Made by a program: the position numbers and the translations under genes
In this document: in pieces, positions 25,083 to 34,161 of the stretch
How the letters are laid out: each line of letters starts with the position of its first letter
How positions within the stretch are numbered: position 1 is the first letter of the stretch
Source: Mycolicibacterium nivoides
GTDB lineage: Bacteria; Actinomycetota; Actinomycetes; Mycobacteriales; Mycobacteriaceae
Reading direction: 5' to 3'
Length of the DNA: 64,000 nucleotides
NCBI RefSeq assembly: GCF_003855255.1
Contig: NZ_CP034072.1
Coordinates: 3,092,727 to 3,156,726, forward strand
The notes under the pieces: generated by a model
What the model saw: the letters and a program-made list of their open reading frames with translations, nothing else
The model's database searches: none
What the model was told of the DNA's origin: nothing

Positions 25083-27065
25083 TTGGCTATCGAAACACCC
25101 ACCACCCCGACGCTGCGCGAACTGACCCTCCGCGGGATCCTGCTCGGCGGGGCGATCACGCTGGTGTTCACCGCCGCCAACGTCTACCTCGGCCTCAAAG
25201 TCGGCCTGACCTTCGCCACCGCGATCCCGGCCGCGGTGATCTCCATGGCGCTGCTGCGCAACTTCGCGAACCACTCCATCGTCGAGAACAACATCGTGCA
25301 GACCATCGCCTCGGCGGCGGGCACGCTCTCGGCGATCATCTTCGTGCTGCCCGGCCTGATAATGATCGGCTGGTGGACCGGGTTCCCGTACTGGATCACG
25401 GTCGCGGTGTGTGCGGTCGGCGGGATCCTCGGCGTGATGTATTCCATCCCGCTGCGCCGGGCCCTGGTGACTGGCTCCGATCTCCCCTACCCCGAGGGCG
25501 TGGCCGCGGCCGAGGTGCTCAAGGTCGGCGACAGCAGCGGGGGTGTCGAAGAGAACCGCGTCGGCATCCGGGTGATCGCGTTCGGCTCGCTGGTGTCGGC
25601 CGGGTTCGCGCTGCTGGCCAACCTCAAGGTGCTGGCCAATTACGTGGCGGCGTATTTCCGGGTCGGGGCCGGCGGTTCGATGTTCGGCGCCAGCCTGTCC
25701 CTGGCCTTGGTCGGGGTGGGCCATCTGATCGGGATGACCGTCGGGATCGCGATGCTCGTCGGGTTGGTGATCTCCTTCGGGGTGCTGCTGCCGATCCGCA
25801 CCATCGGGACATTCGGGGCAGACGAGTCGGTCGCCGATGTCATCGACGGGGTGTTCACCCACGAGGTGCGGTTCATCGGGGCTGGGGCGATCGCGGTGGG
25901 TGCGGTGTGGACGCTGCTGAAGATCCTGCGCCCGATCATCAAAGGCATCCGGGAAGCGCTGACGTCCGCACGCGACCGCCGCCAGGGTCAGCTGGTCGAC
26001 ATTACCCAGCGCGACATCCCGTTCCCCATCGTCGTGGGCATTATCGTGGCGATGCTGCTGCCGATCGCTGCGCTGCTGTGGGAGTTCAGTCGCGGCACCG
26101 CGCTGCAGGGCAGCTCGGCCGGGATCATCGTGGCCAGCGTGGTTTTCGTCTTCTTCATCGGCCTGGTGATCGCCGCGGTGTGCGGCTACATGGCCGGCCT
26201 CATCGGCTCGTCCAACAGCCCTATCTCCGGGGTCGGCATTCTCACGGTGCTCATCGCCGCGCTGGTGATCAAACTGGTGTACGGCCCGACCACAGATGAC
26301 CAGTCGCTCGCGCTGGTGGCCTTCACCCTGTTCGTCGCGGCGGTCACCTTCGGGGTGGCCACCATCTCCAACGACAACCTGCAGGACCTCAAGACCGGCC
26401 AGCTGGTCGGCGCCACACCGTGGAAACAGCAAGTGGCGTTGGTGATTGGCGTGTTGTTCGGCTCGGCGATCATTCCGCCGGTGCTCGACCTGATGCAACG
26501 CGCCTTCGGGTTCCTGGGCGCACCGGGCGCCACTGACCACGCCTTGGCCGCACCGCAGGCCGCGCTGATCTCCTCACTGGCCAAGGGCGTGTTCGGCGGA
26601 TCCCTGGACTGGTCGTTGATCGGGTTGGGCGCGGCGATCGGGGTGGTGATCGTCATCGTCGACGAAATCCTCACCCGGACAACCCGATTCTCCCTGCCGC
26701 CGCTGGCCGTCGGGATGGGCATGTACCTGCCGATGAGCCTGACCCTGATCATCCCGCTCGGCTCGCTGTTGGGGTACTTCTACAACAAGTGGGCCGACCG
26801 CACCGGAGGCAACGTCGAACGTAAGAAACGCCTCGGCGTGCTGCTGGCCACCGGCATGATCGTCGGCGAAAGCCTCTACGGCGTGGTGTTCGCCGGGTTC
26901 GTCGCCGGCACCGGAAGCGACGACCCGTTCGCGATCTTCACCGGCAATGACGGGACTCTTGCGGAGGTTATCGGGATCATCGGGTTCGCGGCCGTGCTCA
27001 TGTGGTTGTACAAGCGGACGCAGAAGATCTCGGGGCGTGAGCTGCCTGCTTCTTCGCAGGCATAG
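25083..27065 (+). CDS. OPT-family oligopeptide/metal-chelate transporter
   Basis: The protein has 660 residues from the TTG at 25083. About sixteen membrane helices are visible, with the OPT opening signature (LRGILLGGAITLVFTAANVY, then LGLKVGLTFATAIPAAVISM). Family knowledge: OPT proteins import small peptides or peptide-like metal chelates with protons. The bacterial branch is often annotated as oligopeptide transporter without a known substrate. It has no operon partner; a strong inverted repeat follows 46 bases after its stop. Confidence 0.93.
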   Translation: MAIETPTTPTLRELTLRGILLGGAITLVFTAANVYLGLKVGLTFATAIPAAVISMALLRNFANHSIVENNIVQTIASAAGTLSAIIFVLPGLIMIGWWTGFPYWITVAVCAVGGILGVMYSIPLRRALVTGSDLPYPEGVAAAEVLKVGDSSGGVEENRVGIRVIAFGSLVSAGFALLANLKVLANYVAAYFRVGAGGSMFGASLSLALVGVGHLIGMTVGIAMLVGLVISFGVLLPIRTIGTFGADESVADVIDGVFTHEVRFIGAGAIAVGAVWTLLKILRPIIKGIREALTSARDRRQGQLVDITQRDIPFPIVVGIIVAMLLPIAALLWEFSRGTALQGSSAGIIVASVVFVFFIGLVIAAVCGYMAGLIGSSNSPISGVGILTVLIAALVIKLVYGPTTDDQSLALVAFTLFVAAVTFGVATISNDNLQDLKTGQLVGATPWKQQVALVIGVLFGSAIIPPVLDLMQRAFGFLGAPGATDHALAAPQAALISSLAKGVFGGSLDWSLIGLGAAIGVVIVIVDEILTRTTRFSLPPLAVGMGMYLPMSLTLIIPLGSLLGYFYNKWADRTGGNVERKKRLGVLLATGMIVGESLYGVVFAGFVAGTGSDDPFAIFTGNDGTLAEVIGIIGFAAVLMWLYKRTQKISGRELPASSQA

Positions 27066-27111
27066 TCGATCTGGCGATGTCGTGGCGGCTTCCATGCCCC
27101 GCCCTCCCGTC

Positions 27112-27158
27112 CTACGCCTCGGATTGCGGTCAGTATTGAGCAGTAATCCGAGGCGTAG
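27112..27158. terminator. 14-bp inverted repeat between convergent genes
   Basis: CTACGCCTCGGATT (27112-27125) and AATCCGAGGCGTAG (27145-27158) are perfect arms with a 19-base loop. It lies between the stop of the OPT gene and the convergent small membrane protein gene, so it is probably a bidirectional terminator of the mycobacterial type without a U-tract. Confidence 0.6.
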
Positions 27159-27190
27159 TGCGCCCAGGGCTTTCAGTGGCGGGCAGGCTC

Positions 27191-27700
27191 CTACTGCTCG
27201 ACGAGCAGTGACGCGTCGGTCCAGTACCCGCCCATGTACGGGACGGCGATCACGGCGATCACTCTGTGTAGCGGAGCCCGACCCGGGCAGTTCTCGGTGA
27301 TGAGCATGTCGTAGCGATACGTCCTGGTGTCGGACGAAACCCACGAGATGTCCATCGCGCCCTGTTCACCGCGATCGCGGACCGAGTCAAGGGCGAAATG
27401 GCAATCAGGAAGCGGAAACGCCGCCTGGATCAGGCGGTCGAGTTGCAGGTTGTCCGGTGCATCCGGCGCGGCGCTGGTGTTTCGCAGCAGCTGCAGTTTC
27501 CTCGGGTCTCGCGAGTTCAGCGCGGCGACAAGATCCTGTGCGCGTTGTTGTTGTTTGTCCGGCGGGTACGGCTTCATCTGCCGGAGGCGATCGTCCTCGA
27601 CCTTCCCGAAGTACCAGCCCGCAACAGCGCCGCCGGCGAGCAGGACGACGAGCACGAGTGCCGCGACCAGGGCCAGATGCGTGACGTTGACTCTGCGCAC
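27191..27700 (-). CDS. small membrane-anchored protein
   Basis: The protein has 169 residues from the GTG at 27700, chosen because GGAAGGGGG lies just upstream. One membrane helix spans about residues 9-31, then an outside domain of about 130 residues with two Cys (PDCHFALD and ENCPGR) that could form a disulfide. I do not recognise a family. It lies downstream of the RNase H pseudogene and converges on the OPT gene. Confidence 0.7.
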   Translation of the reverse strand: MRRVNVTHLALVAALVLVVLLAGGAVAGWYFGKVEDDRLRQMKPYPPDKQQQRAQDLVAALNSRDPRKLQLLRNTSAAPDAPDNLQLDRLIQAAFPLPDCHFALDSVRDRGEQGAMDISWVSSDTRTYRYDMLITENCPGRAPLHRVIAVIAVPYMGGYWTDASLLVEQ

Positions 27701-27725
27701 GGCGCCCCCTTCCGGGCTCACAACA

Positions 27726-28190
27726 CTACGCCGGCACGCTGGCGACCCGCCGGAACTCCACGGCGAACGCCTGCGCGATGCCTGCGGCGCGGCGGTGGTA
27801 CTCGTCTTCATCGAGGTCAGCATCACCACGTCGATACCGCGAGCCCAACCGCGCCAACGCATCCGCGCCCTCGTTCAATGGATCGCCAGAATGCCCGTGC
27901 ACCCAACGCAATTCGATCCGATCGCGCTCGACAAAGATACGGCGCCGGGCGGCATGCAGGCAGTGTTCGCGGTCCGGCTCCTCCGCCGGGTAATCGGCGG
28001 GCGAGGCCGCCGCGCTTCCACCGGTTCACCATGGCGATGGCGAGCTGGCTGTCGGACAGCACCGTCAGGTGATGCGGGACAAAGCGCACACCGCGGCTCT
28101 GATCGTGCACAGCTCGGCCACGAGCACCGGTTGACTACCGACTCGTTGGGACGACGACCGATACTCGGCTAGCCCCGTAGTCCCCGGACG
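27726..28190 (-). pseudogene. frameshifted RNase H-like gene
   Basis: Three blocks of RNase H-like sequence follow one another on the minus strand in different frames: LVAELCTIRAAV (about 28135-28095, with the catalytic Glu), LTVLSDSQLAIAMVNRWKRG (about 28075-28015, with a catalytic Asp) and RWVHGHSGDPLNEGADALAR (about 27920-27860, with the C-terminal His and Asp). At least two frameshifts, near 28070-28095 and near 28005-28015, break the frame. The N-terminal strand with the first Asp is not clear. The gene cannot make a whole enzyme unless the sequence has errors. Confidence 0.7.
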
Positions 28191-28327
28191 AAGCGGGCCA
28201 ACCGAACCCAGCGGGGCCCATCGCCCTGCACGCGCTTGGTGCATATCGGTACACACCCAGTTCTTGAAACCCTGGGTGACCGTGCCCCCGCCAAGCTCAT
28301 AAGAGCGGCTTTGCAGCGCAGTCGATA

Positions 28328-31300
28328 TCACGCCACCGCAGCCCGCGCCCCCACGTACACCTCCATCGGCATTGCCTGACGCAAGCGCCACGTGATTGCC
28401 ATCGGCCGATCGCCCTCATGTGACACGTAGTCCGCCGGCCCCAAGAAGATGTACGGCGCGGCACCCAGTGCATTGGTTCTTGTCTCGCGGACGAAGATCA
28501 GAATATGGGACCCGCGCTCACGGTGATGGATGTAGCGCTGCCCGGTCGGTGACGCCGCCGAGGTCGTGGACTGTGACTCCCAGTGGAACAGCTCCGGGCT
28601 CAGCGCGAAGTCCCGGTACATGGTGGTCGGTGAGTAGTCAGTGTCGGATTTCTTCAACGTGATGAGGAACGCGTCAGCGTTCACCTCCGGGCACCACGCG
28701 ACTCCCTCTCGCATTGTGCTCGGTGTCCGCTTCTGCGATGCGAATCCCAAGGCCGCGAGGATCTCCTCCCGCGAATAGCTGGCATGCAGCGCCAGCGGCA
28801 CATCCGTGAATTCCTCGCCCATGTTCCACAGGCCGTAGGTGCTGCGATGGGCAGCGTCGAACGTGATGTCGATGACCTGGCGCATCTCCTGAGCTACTGC
28901 TTCACCGCGAAGAGCACTGAGTCCTTCTGTGACACTGCCGAACCCACCGCCATTGGGAAACAGCGAATAGAACAGCATGGCTTCCAACCGCGCCTCTGTG
29001 ACCCCGCTCTCAGCGTGGTCATCCTGCAGGAGTGCGTTGTAGGCCTTCCAGCGTCGCCGGTCATCCACGTGCGCCAACGCCTTCACTCGTTTGATCAGTT
29101 CGGCCTCGCGGGGCCCGGGATGCTCTCCCAGCTTCCCGGCGTCGCGGCACAGCGTGGTCCACGACCGGTCGGTCCGCAGAATGTCTTCGAGCCCACGGCC
29201 CGACTCCTCCAGATACGAGGCCAGCCGATCGTCGGAATGCGCCCGAACCTCGGACACCAGTACGGCCTTTTTCGGCGACACCTGCTGGCGCACGTTCTCC
29301 AGCACCAGCTCCCGGGCCACCGAGTCGAGCACGATCTGGCTGCCCGACGGCAGGAACGGAAACCCTTCCTTGACTTGCTTTTCCAGCCGCTGGCGACCCA
29401 ACCCAGTCAGCGCTCGGAACCGCTGATCGAACCGGAACTCTTTGCGCTGGTGGCCGACGAAGTCGAGCGCCGTCAGCACAGTCTTGCCGGGCGCAAGCCG
29501 CAGTCCGCGACCGAGTTGCTGCAGGAACACGGTCGCACTCTCGGTGGGCCGCAGAAACAGCACGGTGTCAACAAGCGGGATGTCGAGCCCCTCGTTGAAC
29601 AGGTCGACCGTGAACAGCACGTTGATGTCACGGTTGCGGAGCGCGGCCAGGGCCACGCGCCGTTCTGCGGAATCGTCGAGTCCGACGATGGCTCGTGCTG
29701 GAATGCCCGCCGCGACAAACTGGTCGGCCATGTATCGGGCGTGCTCGACGCTCACGCAGAAGCCGAGCGCCCGCATCGCCCCGACGTCGGAAACCTTGTC
29801 CTGCAGCTGATCAAGCACGATGCGTGTGCGGGCGTCATTGCCGGTGTAGATCTCGTTCAGCTCGGCCAAGTCGTACCCGCCCCTGTTCCACTGCAGAGTC
29901 TGCAGGTCAGTGCCGTCGTGGATGCCGAAGTAGTGGAATGGGCACAGGAGGTTCTGCTCGAGCGCATCCCACAGTCGCAGCTCAGCGGCCACCCGCCCAC
30001 CGAAAAACTCCCGCACGTCGGCGCCGTCCCCGCGTTCCGGAGTGGCGGTCAGTCCGAGCAGTTCCATCGGCGCGATGTGATCAAGAAGCCGGCGATAGGA
30101 CGCCGCCTGCGCGTGGTGAAACTCATCGATCACCACGATGTCGAACCGGTCGGGATCAATGCTGGAAAGTCGGTCCACGGTGAGGGATTGGATGCTGGCG
30201 AACACGTGGCGCCAGCGGCGCGGTTGATCGCCATCGACCAGCAACTCACCGAATGACGGGTCGGTGAGCACCTCCTGATACATCCGACGCGCCTGCTGCA
30301 GGATCTCCTTTCGGTGCGCCACAAACAGGAGCGTGAGGTCACGGCCGTGAACTTCCCGGACGAGCCGACGGTAGTCCAGTGCGGCGATCACTGTCTTTCC
30401 AGTGCCAGTGGCCGCCACGATCAGGTTGCGATGGCGATCATGCAGCACGCGTTCAGCATCGAGCTGTTCGAGCAGCTCGGCTTGATACGTCTTGGCGATT
30501 ACCTCCAACCCGGACAGCGTGACGGCCAGCGGGTCCCGCTGCTTCTTGCCGGAGGCCACCTCCAACGCGAGCCTGAGCTTCTCCGAATCGTCAGCGGGGC
30601 GATAGAGCTCGAATTCGCGGTTCTCCCAGTACGAGTCGAACGTCGCGCGGAACTTCTCCAACAGGTGCGGGGTGGAGATCGCCGAGAGCCGCACGTTCCA
30701 TTCCAGGCCGTCGACGAGCGCGGCATGCGAGAGGTTGGACGAGCCGACGTACGCAGTGTGGAACCCGGTGTTACGTCGCAGCAGCCACGCCTTCGCATGC
30801 AGCCGGGTTCGGTCAGTCTCGTAATTGACCCTCACATCGGCGCCGAAGTCGTTGACCAACGCGTCGAGGGCGCGGGCGTCGGTAGCCCCCAGGTATGTGG
30901 TGGTGATGACCCGCAGTGGTACGCCGCGTTCACGCAGTTCGGTGAGCTCGCGTTCCAGCAAGCGCAGGCCCTGCCACTTCACAAACGCACACAGCAGGTC
31001 GACGTGGTCGGCGCTGCCGAGCTCGGCCCGCAACTCTGCCGCAAGCGTGGGCTCGTTGCGGGCGTTCGTCATGAGCGCGGCGTCAGACAACGGCGTCGCG
31101 GGACGTGGAAGCTGGAGCGTGCCGAGGGTTTTAGGGCTCACGGCATCCAGCCGAAGAATCTTCGCGGGATCGTCCTGATGCAACACTTCTTGCTGCGCAT
31201 CGGAATCACCAAGCACTCCAAGGATGTTGCGCAGCAGTTCCGCTCGCGCCTCGGCATTGCCGGCCGCCCTCAACTGCCGTTCGATGAGTGGCGTCAGGTG

Positions 31301-31426
31301 CCGAGCTATGGTCAGCGCTTGCTCGGCGTCGTCGACGGTGCTGAACTCTGGATGCAGGTCAGTACGCTCGGCCAAGGCAGTGTTGAGCCGCTCGGTGAGC
31401 AGAGATTCATATAGTCCAACGTCCAC
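28328..31426 (-). CDS. PLD-like/DEAD-type helicase with DUF3427 C-terminus
   Basis: The protein has 1032 residues and begins at a GTG. The order is: helical N-terminus (1-130); phospholipase-D-like nuclease domain (about 135-275) with HAK at 210-212 and GSSNLSHAALVDG after it; superfamily 2 helicase with Walker A AATGTGKT (338-345), DEFH (434-437), LTATPER (459-465) and motif VI QQLGRGLR (636-643); and a C-terminal region from about 700 with the DUF3427 pattern (LKKSDTDYSPTTMYRDFALS, then FHWESQS). Only one HxK motif is seen, so the PLD domain would have to work as a dimer. Proteins of this architecture occur in genomic islands and are suspected in defence or DNA repair; no partner gene is intact here. 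Confidence 0.92.
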   Translation of the reverse strand: MDVGLYESLLTERLNTALAERTDLHPEFSTVDDAEQALTIARHLTPLIERQLRAAGNAEARAELLRNILGVLGDSDAQQEVLHQDDPAKILRLDAVSPKTLGTLQLPRPATPLSDAALMTNARNEPTLAAELRAELGSADHVDLLCAFVKWQGLRLLERELTELRERGVPLRVITTTYLGATDARALDALVNDFGADVRVNYETDRTRLHAKAWLLRRNTGFHTAYVGSSNLSHAALVDGLEWNVRLSAISTPHLLEKFRATFDSYWENREFELYRPADDSEKLRLALEVASGKKQRDPLAVTLSGLEVIAKTYQAELLEQLDAERVLHDRHRNLIVAATGTGKTVIAALDYRRLVREVHGRDLTLLFVAHRKEILQQARRMYQEVLTDPSFGELLVDGDQPRRWRHVFASIQSLTVDRLSSIDPDRFDIVVIDEFHHAQAASYRRLLDHIAPMELLGLTATPERGDGADVREFFGGRVAAELRLWDALEQNLLCPFHYFGIHDGTDLQTLQWNRGGYDLAELNEIYTGNDARTRIVLDQLQDKVSDVGAMRALGFCVSVEHARYMADQFVAAGIPARAIVGLDDSAERRVALAALRNRDINVLFTVDLFNEGLDIPLVDTVLFLRPTESATVFLQQLGRGLRLAPGKTVLTALDFVGHQRKEFRFDQRFRALTGLGRQRLEKQVKEGFPFLPSGSQIVLDSVARELVLENVRQQVSPKKAVLVSEVRAHSDDRLASYLEESGRGLEDILRTDRSWTTLCRDAGKLGEHPGPREAELIKRVKALAHVDDRRRWKAYNALLQDDHAESGVTEARLEAMLFYSLFPNGGGFGSVTEGLSALRGEAVAQEMRQVIDITFDAAHRSTYGLWNMGEEFTDVPLALHASYSREEILAALGFASQKRTPSTMREGVAWCPEVNADAFLITLKKSDTDYSPTTMYRDFALSPELFHWESQSTTSAASPTGQRYIHHRERGSHILIFVRETRTNALGAAPYIFLGPADYVSHEGDRPMAITWRLRQAMPMEVYVGARAAVA

Positions 31427-32095
31427 GCCGGGAGATTAGCGCGCGCACCTACCAGTTACGCGCCAGATTGACGACCGTGCCTGCCTCACCAAACCACCAA
31501 CTTGGTCCGCCTCGATCTCCATGATGGCGACAGAGATCGGACGGGCGAGGGAGCTTCTGCAGCACGAGCCGCCTAGGCACGAAGCGTCTCCCCTACCCAT
31601 CTGGAGCGGTGCGGCGCAATGGAGTGAACCGTCCAGTCGAACGGACGGTCACCGGTTGCCGCTGGAGAGCTTCGCTTACTTGTTCTCCCACAACCCTGTC
31701 GAGCTCTGACAAATCTGCCGGGAGCCCAGGTGCCGTACCTGTCTCCGCGGTCAATATCACTTCGTTTTCCAATCCAGCAACTACGACTGAACCGACCGGG
31801 ATAAGCAAGGTTGTAGGTAATAATGCGATTTCCTGCTCATCAGGATGCCGTGACAGCGGACCGATAAACCGACCAGTGACGGTAACAATGGCGGCCACAC
31901 GTTCGGCGGAGAAGTTCTCGGTGGCGACACGAAGATCCCTCGATGTCGGCAAGACCGTCGCCAGCGTGACCGCGGATGCACCTGGACGGCAAGTTCGACG
32001 CGTCCTCCCCCGAGACTGTCGCCGCGACGGTCCGTGCGTCGGTCGCGGCGGCGCTCGGTCAGCTCGCCTGACCGACGCCCCGAGCGAGGACGTCG
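31427..32095. other. degraded 669-base stretch between helicase and SDR genes
   Basis: There is no intact gene. It holds the C-terminal half of an ADP-ribosyltransferase-like gene on the minus strand (described separately). Abutting it on the plus strand is a 31-codon tail (31976-32071) that reads like the end of another lost protein (LDGKFDASSPETVAATVRAS). The abrupt change near 31975 looks like a recombination junction. Confidence 0.45.
31593..31975 (-). pseudogene. truncated ADP-ribosyltransferase-like gene
   Basis: About 125 residues resemble the C-terminal part of bacterial ADP-ribosyltransferase exoenzymes. There is an STS-like strand (LPTSRDLRVATENFS), then VTGRFIGPLSRHPDEQEIAL, where DEQEI is in the place of the catalytic E/Q-x-E motif, and a following beta-strand LIPVGSVVV. 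The N-terminal half with the NAD-binding Arg is missing, and no start codon or ribosome site precedes the fragment. The assignment rests on motif order only. It could still be read from an upstream start at 32132, but that part looks non-coding. Confidence 0.45.
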
Positions 32096-33514
32096 TCACC
32101 AACTGGCCGGCGAGTAATCCTTCAAAAAGCACCCATACAGATCCTCGCCCAACTCCCCGCGCACGATCGGGTCATACACGCGCGCAGCACCATCCACCAG
32201 ATCCAGCGGTGCGTGGAAACCTTCCTCGGCCAGCCGCAGCTTCGTCGGGTGCGGACGCTCGTCAGTGATCCACCCGGTATCGACGGCGGTCATCAAGATC
32301 CCGTCCTGCTCCAGCATCTCCCCAGAACTCGTGCGGGTCAGCATGTTCAGCGCGGCCTTGGCCATGTTGGTGTGCGGGTGCCCGGGCCCCTTGTAGCCAC
32401 GGCCGAACTGGCCTTCCATCGCGGACACGTTCACCACGTACTTGCGCCGGGCGGGTGACGCGGCCAGCGCCGGGCGCAGCCGGCTCACCAGAATGAACGG
32501 CGCGGTCTGGTTGCACAGCTGCACTTCGAGCAGCTCCATCGCGTCGACCTCGTGCACACGTTGGGTCCAGCTGTTCACCGACGCGGTATCGGGCAGCAGC
32601 CCACCCGCGTCGATGGCAGTCCCGGCGGCGATCCGCTCCGGCGAGGCACTGCGGGCGGTCAGGGCCAGCTCGGTCAGCGCGTGCGGGGCGGGATGCTCGC
32701 CGAGGCTCCCGGCCAGGGCATGTGGATGCGCGTCACTGACGTGGTCGAAGGTGACCACGTCCACCAAAGCCGGCGGCGGGGTGCGCTCGGCCTCGACCAG
32801 CGCGGCATACGAGCCGGGCGGGCGGCGCACCGTCTGGGCGGCGTTGTTGATCAGGATGTCCAGCGGCCCCTGTGCGGCCACCTCGTCGGCCAGGGCGACC
32901 ACCTGGGCCGGGTCACGCAGGTCGATCCCCACCACCCGCAGCCGGTGCAACCAGTCGGCGCTGTCCTCCATCGCGGCGAAGCGGCGCACCGCATCGTTGG
33001 GAAACCGGGTGGTGATCGTGGTGTGCGCGCCGTCACGCAACAGCCGCAGCGCGATGTACATGCCGATCTTGGCGCGCCCGCCGGTGAGCAGGGCCCGGCG
33101 TCCGGTCAGGTCGGTGCGGGCATCGCGTTTGGCCCGGTTGATCGCGGCACAGTCCGGGCAAAGCTGGTGGTAGAAGGCGTCGACCACGGTGTGGTGGGTC
33201 TTGCAGATGTAGCAGGCCCGCGAGCGCAGCAGCGTGCCCGCACTGGCCCCGACCGCGGTGGACACCAGCGGCAAGCCCTGGGTCTCGTCGTCGATCCGTC
33301 CGGGCGCACCGGTGGCGGTGGCGGCGATGACGGCGCGGTCAGCGGCTGCGATCGCGTCGCGTCTGGCGGTGCGGCGGGACTTCTTCAGCGCCTTGAACAT
33401 CTTGGCAGTGGCCTGGCGCACAGCAACGGCGTCGGGGTGCTCGGGAGGCAGTTTGTCCACCTCGGACAGCACCCGCAGGCACGTGCTGAGCTGCTCGGGG
33501 TCGATCGCGTTCAC
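32096..33514 (-). CDS. SDR-like oxidoreductase with N-terminal zinc-binding domain
   Basis: The protein has 472 residues from the GTG at 33514. Residues about 100-122 hold two Cys pairs (CYIC and CPDC) that probably bind zinc. The Rossmann domain has TGGRAKIG at about 144-151 and NNAAQTV later. The segment that normally holds Tyr-x3-Lys reads GHPHTNMAKAALNML, so Lys is kept but the Tyr place holds Thr. That makes the usual SDR mechanism doubtful. An insertion of about 80 residues lies between the NNAA motif and the active-site strand. Function is unknown. Confidence 0.82.
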   Translation of the reverse strand: MNAIDPEQLSTCLRVLSEVDKLPPEHPDAVAVRQATAKMFKALKKSRRTARRDAIAAADRAVIAATATGAPGRIDDETQGLPLVSTAVGASAGTLLRSRACYICKTHHTVVDAFYHQLCPDCAAINRAKRDARTDLTGRRALLTGGRAKIGMYIALRLLRDGAHTTITTRFPNDAVRRFAAMEDSADWLHRLRVVGIDLRDPAQVVALADEVAAQGPLDILINNAAQTVRRPPGSYAALVEAERTPPPALVDVVTFDHVSDAHPHALAGSLGEHPAPHALTELALTARSASPERIAAGTAIDAGGLLPDTASVNSWTQRVHEVDAMELLEVQLCNQTAPFILVSRLRPALAASPARRKYVVNVSAMEGQFGRGYKGPGHPHTNMAKAALNMLTRTSSGEMLEQDGILMTAVDTGWITDERPHPTKLRLAEEGFHAPLDLVDGAARVYDPIVRGELGEDLYGCFLKDYSPASW

Positions 33515-33590
33515 GATGGAAGGGTACGGCGGGTGGGCACAAATCCCCTCATCCGGCGAACAGCGCCGCAACGGTGCCGCCCCCGAGATG

Positions 33591-34019
33591 TCAGTCGTAG
33601 ATGACGTCCAGCCCTCGCCGCCGAAGGTCCGCCAGGCCGTCGCGCATGCCCTGCAGCTGCTCGGGTGAATGCCCCACCCAGTCGGTGATCTCCCCGACGA
33701 TTCTCACCGGCTCACGGGTCCGGTAGGAGCAGGTCGGGTTTCCGGGCAGCTTCTTGTCGGTGACGTTCGGGTCGTCCTCGATCGCACCTTCGGGTTCGAC
33801 GATGTAGATGCGGCCCCGCCCCTCGCCGACGGCCATCTCGGCTCCCCACACCGCAGCATCCAAGGTGCGGGTGACGTACACGTGGTTCATGATCCGACCG
33901 GCTTCGTAATTCGACTCGCGCCCGGGCACCAGGCAATCCCCCACCGCCAGGTCAGCCTTGGTGCCGTGCAGCAGCGCACCGGACTCGTGCACTTCAAACG
34001 GTTTCGGCGTACTCGTCAC
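33591..34019 (-). CDS. arr: rifampicin ADP-ribosyltransferase
   Basis: The protein has 142 residues from the GTG at 34019, matching the usual Arr length of about 140; GGGGGA lies upstream. The sequence keeps the family landmarks FEVHESGALLHGTKADL, GRESNYEAGRIMNHVYVT and EDDPNVTDKKLPGNPT, and ends in DVIYD like known Arr proteins. Arr transfers ADP-ribose from NAD to rifamycins and inactivates them, giving intrinsic rifampicin resistance in several fast-growing mycobacteria. The promoter region upstream has a fair -35/-10 pair. Confidence 0.96.
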   Translation of the reverse strand: MTSTPKPFEVHESGALLHGTKADLAVGDCLVPGRESNYEAGRIMNHVYVTRTLDAAVWGAEMAVGEGRGRIYIVEPEGAIEDDPNVTDKKLPGNPTCSYRTREPVRIVGEITDWVGHSPEQLQGMRDGLADLRRRGLDVIYD

Positions 34020-34094
34020 AACATCCCCCATCTCGTCACGGATCGACAGATTGTGCAGCACGTCAGGGGCCTTGCCGCAAGCCCCACCCCCCGC

Positions 34095-34123
34095 CGTATA
34101 GTGAGAGTGGGAACAGATCCAAA
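34095..34123 (-). promoter_or_regulatory. putative arr promoter
   Basis: On the minus strand, TTTGGA (34123-34118), 17 bases of spacer and TATACG (34100-34095) form a -35/-10 pair. It lies about 75 bases upstream of the arr start and between arr and the Mut7-C gene, so a leader of about 70 bases is predicted. The -10 lacks the final T. Confidence 0.4.
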
Positions 34124-34161
34124 CTCCTTCGCGCCCAGCCCATCCGATTCGGCGCTGACGA

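Noticed and set aside
25020..26540. 506-codon open frame on the minus strand
   Set aside because: It is antisense to the OPT gene and has the same shadow composition.
31521..31709. 62-codon open frame on the plus strand in the degraded region
   Set aside because: It is antisense to the transferase fragment and has no ribosome site or homology.
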